From Lutimonas halocynthiae (lineage in GTDB: Bacteria; Bacteroidota; Bacteroidia; Flavobacteriales; Flavobacteriaceae), in assembly GCF_030409835.1 (NCBI RefSeq), contig NZ_JAUFQO010000012.1:124001-188000 (forward strand): a stretch of DNA of 64,000 bases. The letters run 5' to 3'. Below the pieces are notes generated by a model. It was given only the letters and a program-made list of their open reading frames with translations. It was not told where the DNA came from and searched no databases. Positions within the stretch are counted from its first letter, which is position 1, and every line of letters begins with the position of its first letter. Below are positions 34,664 through 43,737 of the stretch, in pieces. A program made the translations under genes and the position numbers.

Positions 34664-35629
34664 CTAATTTTTTAATAAATATTTTGCAACGTCTTTTGCA
34701 AAATAAGTAATAATGATATCAGCTCCGGCTCTCTTCATTGAGAGTAAACTCTCCATCATTACTTTCTCTTCATCGATCCATCCTTTTTCAGCAGCCGCTT
34801 TTATCATTGAGTATTCTCCACTCACATTATAGCAGGCAACCGGACGGTCAAAGTTATTTTTTATATCTCGAATAATATCCAAGTAGGAGAGTGCTGGCTT
34901 GACCATTAAAATATCAGCGCCTTCCTGGTCATCAAAATTAGCTTCTCTCAGGGCTTCATCTCGATTAGAAGGGTCCATTTGGTAGGTTCTTCTGTCGCCA
35001 AAACTTGGGGTTGAATCTGCAGCATCTCTAAAAGGTCCGTAAAACGCAGATGCATATTTCACTGCATATGACATAACCGGCAGATTCGGGAATCCAGTTT
35101 GGTCAAGTGCTTCGCGTATTGTTGCAATCATTCCATCCATCATTCCTGAAGGAGCAACCATATCCGCTCCGGCTCTGGCATGCGAGACAACTTGTTTGGC
35201 TAAATTGACCAATGTAGCATCATTGTCAACGTCATTATCGTGAATGATACCACAATGTCCATGACTCGTGTATTCACAAAAACACACATCAGTAATAACA
35301 TAAAGTTGTGGGTAATGCTTTTTAATAAAGCGAATGGACTTTTGAATTATTCCTTGCTCGTTCCATGTTTGGGATCCAATCTCATCTTTTGAGCTAGGGA
35401 TGCCAAAAAGCAATACAGCAGGAATATTCAAAGCTGAAACTTCATCCAGTTCTTTGGATAGCTTATCCAGTGAAAACCTTTTAATTCCCGGCATTGAAAC
35501 TATTTCTGTTTCGATATCTTTTCCCTCTTCTATGAAAAGTGGGTAAATAAGATCATTGAGCTGAAGGCTGTTTTCTCTTACAAGCCTTCTGATATTATCT
35601 GTTCTACGAAGTCGCCTGGTTCTGTTCAT
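34664..35629 (-). CDS. hemB: Delta-aminolevulinic acid dehydratase (porphobilinogen synthase)
   Basis: Condenses two 5-aminolevulinates to porphobilinogen. The 321-residue protein carries two active-site lysines, in [18 protein letters not shown] and [13 protein letters not shown], and a cysteine-bearing metal segment [16 protein letters not shown] at 35629 (MNRTRRLRR) is the start; a TTG two codons earlier is unlikely. It begins 11 bases after the hemCD stop. Confidence 0.97.
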   Translation of the reverse strand: MNRTRRLRRTDNIRRLVRENSLQLNDLIYPLFIEEGKDIETEIVSMPGIKRFSLDKLSKELDEVSALNIPAVLLFGIPSSKDEIGSQTWNEQGIIQKSIRFIKKHYPQLYVITDVCFCEYTSHGHCGIIHDNDVDNDATLVNLAKQVVSHARAGADMVAPSGMMDGMIATIREALDQTGFPNLPVMSYAVKYASAFYGPFRDAADSTPSFGDRRTYQMDPSNRDEALREANFDDQEGADILMVKPALSYLDIIRDIKNNFDRPVACYNVSGEYSMIKAAAEKGWIDEEKVMMESLLSMKRAGADIIITYFAKDVAKYLLKN

Positions 35630-35640
35630 AATCAATGTGT

Positions 35641-37221
35641 TTATTTTGAAAAATAAGCATTAACCGAATTTAATACACTTTCAACTGACGGTAATTTAGC
35701 CTCTATTACTGTTTTAAAGTGTTTTTTAGCTTCCGTAGCAGTTGTATTTCCTATACAAAAAGCCACTTCTTCTCCAATAATGTTTTCGCTTAAAAAGCTT
35801 TCAATACCCGAAGGGCTAAAAAAGAGAAGGCCATCGTATTTTTTACCTAATTTATTTGGGCTTAGCAAGGTTTTATAAGCGATAACCTCATTCAAAGTTA
35901 TTCCAGCTTTATCGAGTATACCTGGCAATTCATCACGTCTTTTGTCTCCACAAAAATAGGTTACTTCTTCGCCTTTTATATTTTCAGCAAGATAATCGGC
36001 TAACTTTCCGGCAGCGTTTTCTACGTGCGCTACTTTTCCTATTTTTCTTTCAATGAGTCTTTTAGTTCTTCTTCCTACACAATAAATATGTTCAAAGTCT
36101 AATTCATCGGCCATAAAGCTGTCTGAAAGGGCTTCTACGCCATTCTGACTCGTAAAAACAACGTGTTTTATCGGTTTTTTTACTACCGCTGTTTTCAAAC
36201 GATTGAAACGTATGGTAATAAAATCACTCATGTCAGTACCAATCTCTTGATTTAAAGCGCTTTTTTGACCAATTGATAGGTTCTTAGTTGAAAAAATATT
36301 GATGTCTTTTTCTACTTCTCCAATTTTACGCATTAATTTTCTCCCACCTCGGTCAAGAATATAAGAGGCGGCAAAACTTGCAATATCAGTAGTGTGATTT
36401 ACAGGAACTGCTTTTGAAAATTCTATTTTCTGTTTCCCGTCTAGTCCAAAAAGTGCACCCTTGAATTTAAGTTCTTCATCCTTTATCATTGCCAAAGCTC
36501 CGATTGGAGCAGAACAACCTCCTTCAAGTTTATTCAGGAATTCTCTTTCAATTCCAACGCACATTTCAGTCTCCTTGTCGTTTAATTCAGCACAAACTTC
36601 TAAGAGCTCAGTATCTTTTTCCAGCGCAGCAATCATTACCGCTCCTTGAGCAGGTGCCGGTAACATCCAGTCTAGTTTAAGTAAATTATCCGGTAACAAG
36701 CCAATTCGTTTCAGGCCAGCCATTGCAAAGATGGCACCGTTCCAGTCATTTTCTTCTAACTTTCTTAATCTTGTATTTACATTTCCTCTTAAACCAGTAA
36801 TGTTATGATGTGGGAATCTGTGAAGCCATTGTGCCTTTCGTCTTAAACTTCCTGTTGCGATAGTGGCTGTTTTCTGGGTAAAGAACTCTTCATTATCTTT
36901 TAATACCAGAATGTCATGATGCAAACCTCTTTTAAGCACTGCAGCCTGAACAATTCCTTGTGGTAAAACAGTGGGAACATCCTTTAAAGAGTGAACTGCG
37001 ATGTCAATTTTGTCATTCAATAAGGCTACATCGAGATTTTTGGTAAAAACACCGGTTGTCCCAAGCTCGTAAAGCGGCTTGTTTAAAACCGAATCTCCAA
37101 TAGAATCAATTTTAACGATTTCTGTTTCATGCCCTAAGTAAATGAGTTGATTAGAGACAGTATTCGCCTGCCAAAGTGCCAATTCACTGGACCTGGTTCC
37201 AATTCGTATAGTTTTTTTCAT
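35641..37221 (-). CDS. hemCD: Fused hydroxymethylbilane synthase / uroporphyrinogen-III synthase
   Basis: One uninterrupted 526-residue frame carries two haem enzymes. Residues 1 to about 300 are Hem[34 protein letters not shown] and GGCSAPIGA, whose Cys (about 237) holds the dipyrromethane cofactor. Residues about 305-526 are HemD-like: [13 protein letters not shown], the GRRTKRLIE segment, [26 protein letters not shown] and [15 protein letters not shown]. The fusion would pass the unstable hydroxymethylbilane directly to HemD. It lies one base after the hemA stop. No separate hemD is seen in the operon, consistent with the fusion being functional. Confidence 0.93.
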   Translation of the reverse strand: MKKTIRIGTRSSELALWQANTVSNQLIYLGHETEIVKIDSIGDSVLNKPLYELGTTGVFTKNLDVALLNDKIDIAVHSLKDVPTVLPQGIVQAAVLKRGLHHDILVLKDNEEFFTQKTATIATGSLRRKAQWLHRFPHHNITGLRGNVNTRLRKLEENDWNGAIFAMAGLKRIGLLPDNLLKLDWMLPAPAQGAVMIAALEKDTELLEVCAELNDKETEMCVGIEREFLNKLEGGCSAPIGALAMIKDEELKFKGALFGLDGKQKIEFSKAVPVNHTTDIASFAASYILDRGGRKLMRKIGEVEKDINIFSTKNLSIGQKSALNQEIGTDMSDFITIRFNRLKTAVVKKPIKHVVFTSQNGVEALSDSFMADELDFEHIYCVGRRTKRLIERKIGKVAHVENAAGKLADYLAENIKGEEVTYFCGDKRRDELPGILDKAGITLNEVIAYKTLLSPNKLGKKYDGLLFFSPSGIESFLSENIIGEEVAFCIGNTTATEAKKHFKTVIEAKLPSVESVLNSVNAYFSK

Positions 37222-37222
37222 A

Positions 37223-38473
37223 TTAGTTTTCTGTGGTCTCTAAATCAAATACGTCTTTCATCACTTTAATACTCTGGTTAGCTTGAGTGTTTTCAGACTT
37301 TAAGTGCATCGCAAATTTAGATACGATCTTATTAATCATCTGCGATGTGACATTTTCAAGAAGTTCCTCATTCATTTGCTGATGCTTTTTAGAATGTGTA
37401 GAAATGGCATCTTGTTGGATGACTTCAAGAGATTTTTTAAGAGAATTTATGGCGGGAGTACTTCTTCTGAACATCAGCCATTCGTAAAATTCAGATTTAT
37501 ATTTTTGAATAATTTCTTCTGCTAAAGGGATCTGTTTTTTTCTCTCCTCAATAGTTTTTTTAGTCTTCTTCGATAAAACATCTACATCAATAACATTAGT
37601 GTTTTCAAGTTCATTTATCTGAGGCTCTGCATTTCTTGGTATAGAAAGATCTATAATCAATTGCTTTTTATCGGCCGGGATCATATCACTCAATACCGTA
37701 GGATTAGCAGCACCTGTAGCCACAATTACGATATCTGAATCATTTATTTTATCTCTTAGTTCGTCATGTTCGGCTACATTAATAGCAACTTCTTTTGAAA
37801 GATCGTGTGCAACAGAATTTGTTCTGTTGATCACCGTGATTGTATGTGCCTTTAAATATTCTGAACAACTTCTTGCTGTGCTCTGGCCTATATCACCTAA
37901 GCCATAAACTAAAATGTTTTGGGGTTGCTTTTTACTGTAATGATCTTTTATATATTGAATCGCTGCATATGAAACCGTAGTAGTTCCAGAGCTTAAACTT
38001 GTCTTGTTTTTTGTCTCTTTACTGGCGTGAAGCGCAACATTAAAGAGTCTTTCAAGATAGGCGTTTAAGGTGCCTGCTTGTTTAGCAAGATTAAAAGCAT
38101 CTTTAAGTTGACCTACAATTTCATAATCTCCAAGGATTTGACTGTCTATTCCGGTAGCTATCCTAATAACATGTTCAGATGCATCGCTATTTTTGTATAC
38201 ATATGAAACTTTGGCAAAATCCTCAACAGTACCTTTTGAATACTTACAGAGTAAAGAAATCAATTGGAAAGGATGTTTCGCAAATCCCATAATCTCAATC
38301 CTGTTACATGTAGATAATATGATAACACTGTTTATGTTTTGCAATTTCGCTTCTGAAAGGAGTAGCTTTTGATTCTCTTTACTGAGACTAAAATTACTTC
38401 GGGTGACAACGTCAGCCTTTTTGTAATTTAAGCCAATCACATAGAATTTTTTGCAATCTGAATTTTTTGTCAT
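37223..38473 (-). CDS. hemA: Glutamyl-tRNA reductase
   Basis: First enzyme of C5 haem synthesis, reducing glutamyl-tRNA to glutamate-1-semialdehyde. The 416-residue protein has the N-terminal catalytic block YVIGLNYKKADVVTRSNF, the active-site Cys in ILSTCNRIEI, NVALHASKETKNKT, the NADPH-binding LVYGLGDIGQSTA and a C-terminal dimerisation helix region. It is the first gene of the minus-strand operon hemA-hemCD-hemB-hemL-hemE-hemN. Feedback control by haem through the N-terminus is possible but not shown. Confidence 0.96.
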   Translation of the reverse strand: MTKNSDCKKFYVIGLNYKKADVVTRSNFSLSKENQKLLLSEAKLQNINSVIILSTCNRIEIMGFAKHPFQLISLLCKYSKGTVEDFAKVSYVYKNSDASEHVIRIATGIDSQILGDYEIVGQLKDAFNLAKQAGTLNAYLERLFNVALHASKETKNKTSLSSGTTTVSYAAIQYIKDHYSKKQPQNILVYGLGDIGQSTARSCSEYLKAHTITVINRTNSVAHDLSKEVAINVAEHDELRDKINDSDIVIVATGAANPTVLSDMIPADKKQLIIDLSIPRNAEPQINELENTNVIDVDVLSKKTKKTIEERKKQIPLAEEIIQKYKSEFYEWLMFRRSTPAINSLKKSLEVIQQDAISTHSKKHQQMNEELLENVTSQMINKIVSKFAMHLKSENTQANQSIKVMKDVFDLETTEN

Positions 38474-38826
38474 ATCAGGATGAATCTTAGGAATCGAGGT
38501 TTGTAATCGTTACATTCATTAATTTCAAACCAAAATTACGCTATAAGAATTTTTTAAACCATGATTTATATCACATTCCAATTTGTCATTTTTAATATCA
38601 AGAAACATTGTGGAATACAATAAGTATAGGCGGTTTCATAAATACTATAATAATTGTACGAAGCAAAAATAGAGAGATAGGTTTGGAAAAGATATCGTTT
38701 GAAATAAAAAAAATAACGATAAAAGTTTTCAAAGTATTGCTTAAAAAAAATTCATCATGCTTCAATTTCAAAATTGAAAACTAGTATATTTACCACTGAA
38801 AATTATTAAAATTAAAGAAACTTAAT
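38474..38826. other. Divergent promoter region of the haem locus
   Basis: A 353-base gap between hemA and hemH with no coding frame. It holds a -7 box for hemA (38531-38538, minus) and a near-consensus TATATTTA (38785-38792, plus) before hemH. An ATTCCA and a TGGAAT sequence about 40 bases apart near 38575-38615 may form a weak inverted repeat. No regulator gene is present. Confidence 0.5.
38531..38538 (-). promoter_or_regulatory. Candidate -7 box for the hemA operon
   Basis: Minus-strand TAATTTTG, an exact TAnnTTTG match 57 bases before the hemA ATG. Confidence 0.45.
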
Positions 38827-39849
38827 TTGGGAAAGAAAGGTGTGTTATTGGTTAATTTGGGTTCTCCGGATAGTACCAAAGTAAAAGATGTCAGACGCTA
38901 TTTGGATGAATTTTTAATGGATGAAAGAGTAATTGATATTCCGTATTGGAAGCGGTTTTTACTCATAAAAGGAATTATATTAAATGTTCGGCCAAAAAAA
39001 TCTGCTGCTGCATATAAAAAAATATGGTGGAAGGAAGGTTCTCCTTTAGTGGTCATCTCAGAAAGATTTGCTGACAAAGTGAAGCTAAATTTGGATATGC
39101 CTCTTGCATTGGGCATGAGATATGGTTCTATGAGTATCGAGAAGGCATTGAATGAACTGAAGGAACAGGATGTGACAGAGGTGTTTTTGATACCATTGTA
39201 TCCGCATTATGCCATGTCATCTTTTGAGACAGTAGTGGAAAAAACAAAAGACCTTATTAAAGCGTCTTTTAAGAATATGTCATTAGAAGTGAAGCCCGTT
39301 TTTTATAATGACCCGGAATATATTAGGGTGATGAGTGAGAATATGAAGGAACAGTTAAATGGATTTGATTATGATCAGATTTTGTTCTCATATCACGGCA
39401 TTCCAGAAAGACATATTTTTAAAGGTGATCCAACAGGGTCTCACTGTAAATTGGATGGGACTTGCTGTGAAGTTAGCTCAGAAGCACATAAGACCTGTTA
39501 TAGGCATCAATGTTTCGAGACGACAAAAGGAATGGTGAAAGAATTAGGTTTAAAAGAAGGAACCTATAGAAATTCATTTCAATCTAGATTGTTAAAAGAC
39601 CCTTGGCTTAAACCCTATACTGACCATGAATTGGAAGCCATGCCTGAGCAAGGAATAAAAAAATTGGCGGTTATAACACCTGCCTTTGTGGCCGACTGTT
39701 TGGAAACCTTAGAAGAAATTGCCATGGAAGGAAAGGAAGAGTTTCTGGCCTTTGGAGGAGAAGAGTTTAAGCATATAAGTTGTTTGAATGAGAGTGAAGC
39801 CTGGGTTGAGGTTGTTAAGAAATGGATAGGAGATTGGAATTCTAAATAA
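38827..39849 (+). CDS. hemH: Ferrochelatase
   Basis: Inserts ferrous iron into the porphyrin, the last step of haem synthesis. The 340-residue protein has GVLLVNLGSPDSTKVKDVRRYLDEF, the active-site His in FSYHGIPERH, the cysteine-rich CKLDGTCCE, and the C-terminal PAFVADCLETLEEIAMEG. The only start that keeps the VLLVNLGSP strand is TTG at 38827; no in-frame ATG lies just upstream. hemJ follows after six bases. Confidence 0.95.
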   Translation: MGKKGVLLVNLGSPDSTKVKDVRRYLDEFLMDERVIDIPYWKRFLLIKGIILNVRPKKSAAAYKKIWWKEGSPLVVISERFADKVKLNLDMPLALGMRYGSMSIEKALNELKEQDVTEVFLIPLYPHYAMSSFETVVEKTKDLIKASFKNMSLEVKPVFYNDPEYIRVMSENMKEQLNGFDYDQILFSYHGIPERHIFKGDPTGSHCKLDGTCCEVSSEAHKTCYRHQCFETTKGMVKELGLKEGTYRNSFQSRLLKDPWLKPYTDHELEAMPEQGIKKLAVITPAFVADCLETLEEIAMEGKEEFLAFGGEEFKHISCLNESEAWVEVVKKWIGDWNSK

Positions 39850-39855
39850 AGTATA

Positions 39856-40407
39856 TTGACTTACCTATACATTAAATCATTGCATATCATATTTGTAACC
39901 ACATGGTTTGCAGGTCTTTTTTATATTATCCGACTTTTTATTTATTATAAAGAAGCAGAAGAGAAAGAAGAGCCAAGTCAAACGATTCTTAAGGATCAAT
40001 ATGCGCTGATGAGCAAAAGATTATGGTATATTATCACCTGGCCTTCAGCAGTGCTGGCTACAATATTTGCAATATGGTTATTAATCTTACAGCCTTATTG
40101 GTTAGAGGCAAACTGGATGCTAATTAAATTGGTGTTTGTAGCCTTGTTGTTTGCTTATCATTTATCTTGTCAAATGATGTATAATCAGATTGCTAAAGGT
40201 TATTTGAATTATTCTTCGAACGGCTTAAGGATATGGAATGAAGTGGCTACCATCATACTGTTTGCCTGCGTTTTCTTAGTGGTTTTGAAAACAACATTAG
40301 GTTGGGTTTTTGGTGTTGTTGGTATTGTTGGGGTTTCAGTATTGCTTATGTTAGGCATTAAGCTATACAAGCAAATCAGAGCGAAAAATAGCTGGGATAA
40401 CCAGTAA
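39856..40407 (+). CDS. hemJ: HemJ-type protoporphyrinogen IX oxidase
   Basis: A 183-residue integral membrane protein with about four to five helices. The N-terminal YLYIKSLHIIFVTTWFAGLF carries the conserved His of HemJ, and LIKLVFVALLFAYH carries the conserved Lys. HemJ oxidises protoporphyrinogen IX to protoporphyrin IX, the step just before HemH; it is encoded next to hemH and there is no hemG or hemY in the locus, which strengthens the call. The start is TTG at 39856, since the next Met lies beyond the first helix. Confidence 0.88.
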   Translation: MTYLYIKSLHIIFVTTWFAGLFYIIRLFIYYKEAEEKEEPSQTILKDQYALMSKRLWYIITWPSAVLATIFAIWLLILQPYWLEANWMLIKLVFVALLFAYHLSCQMMYNQIAKGYLNYSSNGLRIWNEVATIILFACVFLVVLKTTLGWVFGVVGIVGVSVLLMLGIKLYKQIRAKNSWDNQ

Positions 40408-40436
40408 ATTAAACTAATCATTAGCGCTCATTTTTT

Positions 40437-40703
40437 ATGGAAGATCTAAGTAAAAAACAAAAATTACTACTCGGAATCTTATTTGATGTGATAGGAATGG
40501 CATCTTATATTTTTCCTTTAATAGATATAGTTTGGGCCCCATTATCAGCATTTTTAATGATCAAACTGTATAAGGGAAATGTAGGTAAGATTGGGGGTTT
40601 GATTTCATTTGTCGAAGAAGCAATTCCGGGATTAGATTTTTTCCCGTCTTTTACTTTAACCTGGTGCTACGTATACTTATTGAATAAAGTAAAGCCTACT
40701 TAA
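40437..40703 (+). CDS. Small membrane protein of unknown function
   Basis: An 88-residue protein with two or three hydrophobic stretches (KLLLGILFDVIGMASYIFPLI, IVWAPLSAFLMIKLY and a C-terminal FTLTWCYVYLL). It begins 29 bases after hemJ on the same strand and may share its transcript. Similar small proteins are found in Flavobacteriia; I know of no function. It overlaps the end of the convergent DUF6787 gene by eight bases. Confidence 0.75.
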   Translation: MEDLSKKQKLLLGILFDVIGMASYIFPLIDIVWAPLSAFLMIKLYKGNVGKIGGLISFVEEAIPGLDFFPSFTLTWCYVYLLNKVKPT

Positions 40704-41001
40704 TAAAGCGGCCTAAACCCATTCTTTGAAGCATTTTCTTTTCAAAATTCCAGAAAAAAGTGAATTGGCCAAATACCCATCCCACAAGAGGCAAAGTGAC
40801 CTGATAGATAGGGAAGATCAATAGAATTCTCAAAACGATATAAAGAAAATATGGTTTCGTTGTTTCGGCACTTAACCCAAAGAAATTGGTTATTGGCCCC
40901 GCTACCCAAGCAGCAAATGAACCATTAATTGCGAATACGATGAAAATGGCAATTACCTGCCAATTTGAATTTATTCCCCATCGTTTTTTCAATTTCTCCA
41001 T
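40696..41001 (-). CDS. DUF6787 family membrane protein
   Basis: A 101-residue protein with two to three membrane helices. The pattern KRWGINSNWQVIAIFIVFA, followed by ILLIFPIYQ and FGQFTFFWNFEKKMLQRMG, is that of the flavobacterial DUF6787 family. The start was taken at ATG 41001 (MEKLKKRWG), since the promoter box lies 19 bases upstream and would fall inside the longer frame. Function unknown. Confidence 0.8.
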   Translation of the reverse strand: MEKLKKRWGINSNWQVIAIFIVFAINGSFAAWVAGPITNFFGLSAETTKPYFLYIVLRILLIFPIYQVTLPLVGWVFGQFTFFWNFEKKMLQRMGLGRFIK

Positions 41002-41019
41002 TATAATCCTAATTTTCGG

Positions 41020-41027
41020 CAAATGTA
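41020..41027 (-). promoter_or_regulatory. Candidate -7 box for the DUF6787 gene
   Basis: Minus-strand TACATTTG matches TAnnTTTG, 18 bases before the ATG at 41001; the leader would be very short. Confidence 0.45.
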
Positions 41028-41152
41028 AGTATAATATATAAATGAGCAAATTTTGACTGTTAAATATAGGATGCTCAAAATTAGCAGGTGTAGTATCTTT
41101 CTTGCAAAGAACAACTGATATTTTTAGTATCTTCCCGCAAATAATTAGGCAT

Positions 41153-42457
41153 ATGAAGAAATTAGCTTTACACTGGAAAATATTGTTAGGAATGGTACTT
41201 GGGGTTGCTTTTGGTTTCCTTATGGTTAGTTTTTCAGGTGGAAAGGAGATTGTTCAGGATTGGGTTAAACCTTTTGGGACGATATTTATAAATGCCTTGA
41301 AGCTGATTGCCGTGCCCTTGATATTAGGGTCTTTAATTTCTGGTGTATCCGATTTGAAGGATATTTCAAAGCTGTCTAAGATGGGAGGGAAGACCATATC
41401 GATTTATCTACTGACAACTGTGGTGGCTGTTAGTATAGGTTTATTGTTGGTTAATGTGGTTGTACCTGGTGATTCAATAACTGAGGCAACAAGAACAGAA
41501 ATGGTGTCCAATTATTCTGAGAACACTCAAAAATATAAAGATGAAGCCGCGGCGCAAAAAAATAGCGGGCCTTTGCAAGCGTTAGTCGATCTGGTTCCAG
41601 ACAATATTATTGGAGCTGCTGGGGAAAACAGGAATATGTTACAGGTTATCTTTTTTGCCGTTTTCTTTGGAGTAGGGCTTATTTTACTGCCTGAAGATAG
41701 GGCTAAACCGGTCAAAGATTTTTTCAATAGTTTTAATGAGGTTATATTAAAAATGATAGACCTGATCATGTTAGCTGCGCCCTATGGTGTGTTTGCTTTA
41801 TTAGCTGCATTGATCGTTGAGTCGCCAAGTGCAGATCTTTTTAAAGCCCTTGGGTGGTATGCATTAACAGTGGTTTTTGGTTTGTTTATCATGATTGTAT
41901 TTTATACAGTCTTGGTTTTGATTTTTACCGGGAAAAAGCCAAAGGAGTTTTTGCAAGGCATATCTCCCGCTCAATTATTAGCCTTTTCTACAAGTTCGAG
42001 TGCAGCAACGCTTCCTGTTACGATGGAAAGAGTGCATGAGCATCTTGGTGTTGATGAAGAGGTATCAAGTTTTGTTTTGCCAATCGGGGCTACGATTAAT
42101 ATGGATGGAACAAGTTTGTATCAAGCTGTTGCAGCCGTTTTTATTGCTCAGGCATTTGGTATGGACTTGTCTCTTGGTGTACAGTTAGGAATTGTTGCTA
42201 CGGCAACTTTAGCCAGTATTGGTTCAGCAGCTGTGCCTGGGGCAGGAATGGTTATGTTGGTTATTGTATTGGCCCAAGCCGGAATTCCTGAAGCTGGATT
42301 GGCGCTTATTTTTGCGGTTGACAGGCCACTGGATATGTGTAGAACAGTAGTCAATGTTACCGGAGATGCGACGGTTTCTATGCTGATTGCCAAATCTGAA
42401 GGGAAATTAGGAAAGCCAAAAGTTCACGATTGGGATGACGATTATCAAAAATCATAA
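41153..42457 (+). CDS. Dicarboxylate/amino acid:cation symporter (DAACS)
   Basis: A 434-residue secondary transporter of the GltP/DctA family, importing C4-dicarboxylates or glutamate/aspartate with Na+ or H+. Diagnostic blocks: LIAVPLILGSLISGV, FSTSSSAATLPVTMER, LPIGATINMDGTSLYQAVAAVFIAQ and the C-terminal DRPLDMCRTVVNVTGDA. Start taken at ATG 41153 (MKKLALHWKILLG); 17 further codons upstream are open but not family-like. Substrate cannot be fixed from sequence. Confidence 0.92.
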   Translation: MKKLALHWKILLGMVLGVAFGFLMVSFSGGKEIVQDWVKPFGTIFINALKLIAVPLILGSLISGVSDLKDISKLSKMGGKTISIYLLTTVVAVSIGLLLVNVVVPGDSITEATRTEMVSNYSENTQKYKDEAAAQKNSGPLQALVDLVPDNIIGAAGENRNMLQVIFFAVFFGVGLILLPEDRAKPVKDFFNSFNEVILKMIDLIMLAAPYGVFALLAALIVESPSADLFKALGWYALTVVFGLFIMIVFYTVLVLIFTGKKPKEFLQGISPAQLLAFSTSSSAATLPVTMERVHEHLGVDEEVSSFVLPIGATINMDGTSLYQAVAAVFIAQAFGMDLSLGVQLGIVATATLASIGSAAVPGAGMVMLVIVLAQAGIPEAGLALIFAVDRPLDMCRTVVNVTGDATVSMLIAKSEGKLGKPKVHDWDDDYQKS

Positions 42458-42487
42458 AAAAAAGCGGCCCTAGGGTCGCTTTTTTTT
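42456..42487. terminator. Bidirectional terminator between DAACS transporter and fabH
   Basis: Eight A, GCGGCCC, a two-base TA loop, GGGTCGC (one G-T pair) and eight T make a terminator usable from both sides of these convergent genes. Confidence 0.85.
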
Positions 42488-42498
42488 ATGACTGAATA

Positions 42499-43503
42499 TT
42501 ACCATCTTATGAGTACGCTTCCCCAAGTGAAGCCGCTACCAAAGGCAGCCAGAAGAACGATGTCATTTTCTTTAACTAGGCCCTTTTCAGATGCTTCACT
42601 TAAAGCAATAATAATAGAAGCAGCTGTAGTGTTTCCATAATTCATGATATTGTTATATACCTGATCATCTTTCAGTTTGAATTTATGCTGTATGTACTGG
42701 GCAATTCTCAAATTAGCCTGATGTGGAATGAATAAATCAATATCTGTAGATTGCATTTGATTTGCAGCTAAAGCTTCCATGATCACTTCACTAAACCTAA
42801 CCACGGCATTTTTGAATACGAATGTTCCGTCCATATAAGGGAAATAAGAAATGTCTTCTTCTTCAGCGTTGATGATTTCGGGTACCCAATGTTTTATACT
42901 TGGCGATGTTACAATTAATTTGTCAGCATATTTTCCCTGACTATGTAAATGTGACGATAGTATACCTTTATTGTTGTCTTCAGTTCTTGAGAGTACACAT
43001 GCGCCGGCTCCATCACCAAAAATTACCGAAACACCTCTTCCTCTGGTTGTCTTATCGAGTCCGTTACTGTGATATTCTGAGCCGATTACAAGTATATTTT
43101 TATACATACCGGTTTTGATAAATTGGTCAGCTGTAGAAAGTGCATATACAAAACCAGAGCATTGATTTCTTATATCCAGAGCACCAACCGTATCCATTTC
43201 AAGCATGTCTTGTATTTGCACGCCGCAGCCAGGAAAATAATAATCAGGGCTTAAGGTAGCAAATATGATAAAATCAATATCGTCTTTAGTTAAACCAGAC
43301 TTCTCGATTGCCCTTTCAGCAGCTTTAGCTCCCATCGTAGAGGAAGTCTCATTACTTCCTTCTTTGATCCAATGTCTTTGTTTGATTCCGGTTCGTTCTT
43401 GAATCCATTCATCATTGGTATCCATCATTTTTGATAGATCATCGTTGGTAACAATATTGTCAGGTACGTAAAAACCGAGTCCGGTTATCTTAGAGTTATA
43501 CAT
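42499..43503 (-). CDS. fabH: 3-oxoacyl-ACP synthase III family protein (FabH-like)
   Basis: A 334-residue thiolase-fold condensing enzyme. The Cys-His-Asn triad is visible: RNQCSGFVYAL, IPHQANLRI and NYGNTTAAS. FabH starts fatty-acid synthesis from acetyl-CoA and malonyl-ACP. This locus lacks the usual plsX-rpmF neighbours, so it may be a second FabH-like enzyme with another acyl substrate; the DEWIQERTGIKQRHW segment is standard. It appears monocistronic. Confidence 0.88.
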   Translation of the reverse strand: MYNSKITGLGFYVPDNIVTNDDLSKMMDTNDEWIQERTGIKQRHWIKEGSNETSSTMGAKAAERAIEKSGLTKDDIDFIIFATLSPDYYFPGCGVQIQDMLEMDTVGALDIRNQCSGFVYALSTADQFIKTGMYKNILVIGSEYHSNGLDKTTRGRGVSVIFGDGAGACVLSRTEDNNKGILSSHLHSQGKYADKLIVTSPSIKHWVPEIINAEEEDISYFPYMDGTFVFKNAVVRFSEVIMEALAANQMQSTDIDLFIPHQANLRIAQYIQHKFKLKDDQVYNNIMNYGNTTAASIIIALSEASEKGLVKENDIVLLAAFGSGFTWGSVLIRW

Positions 43504-43656
43504 GTGTAGAATAAATTTATTTTTTTGTCCTTTAATGGCGGTTTAACCTCAAAAAATCATTGAGTTTCATCGGGAAAGCCGCAAAGTAAAGATAAGTAAT
43601 TTATTGGATTCTCATAGGTGAGTCAGATCAGTGTCTGGCCGTTTGAAATTATTATT

Positions 43657-43698
43657 CTGTCATCTTGTCATAATAGATGGTTTGGTATTTAATTTGAT
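43657..43698 (+). promoter_or_regulatory. Possible sigma-54-type promoter with upstream TGTCAT repeats before htpG
   Basis: TGG (43683-43685) and TTGA (43694-43697) have the -24/-12 spacing of sigma-54 promoters, though GA replaces GC at -12. Two direct TGTCAT copies eight bases apart (43658-43663 and 43666-43671) lie just upstream. htpG starts 40 bases downstream. No TAnnTTTG box was found. Confidence 0.3.
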
Positions 43699-43737
43699 TA
43701 GGCAAGGTGTACATATTAAATTATAAACTAAGAAATT

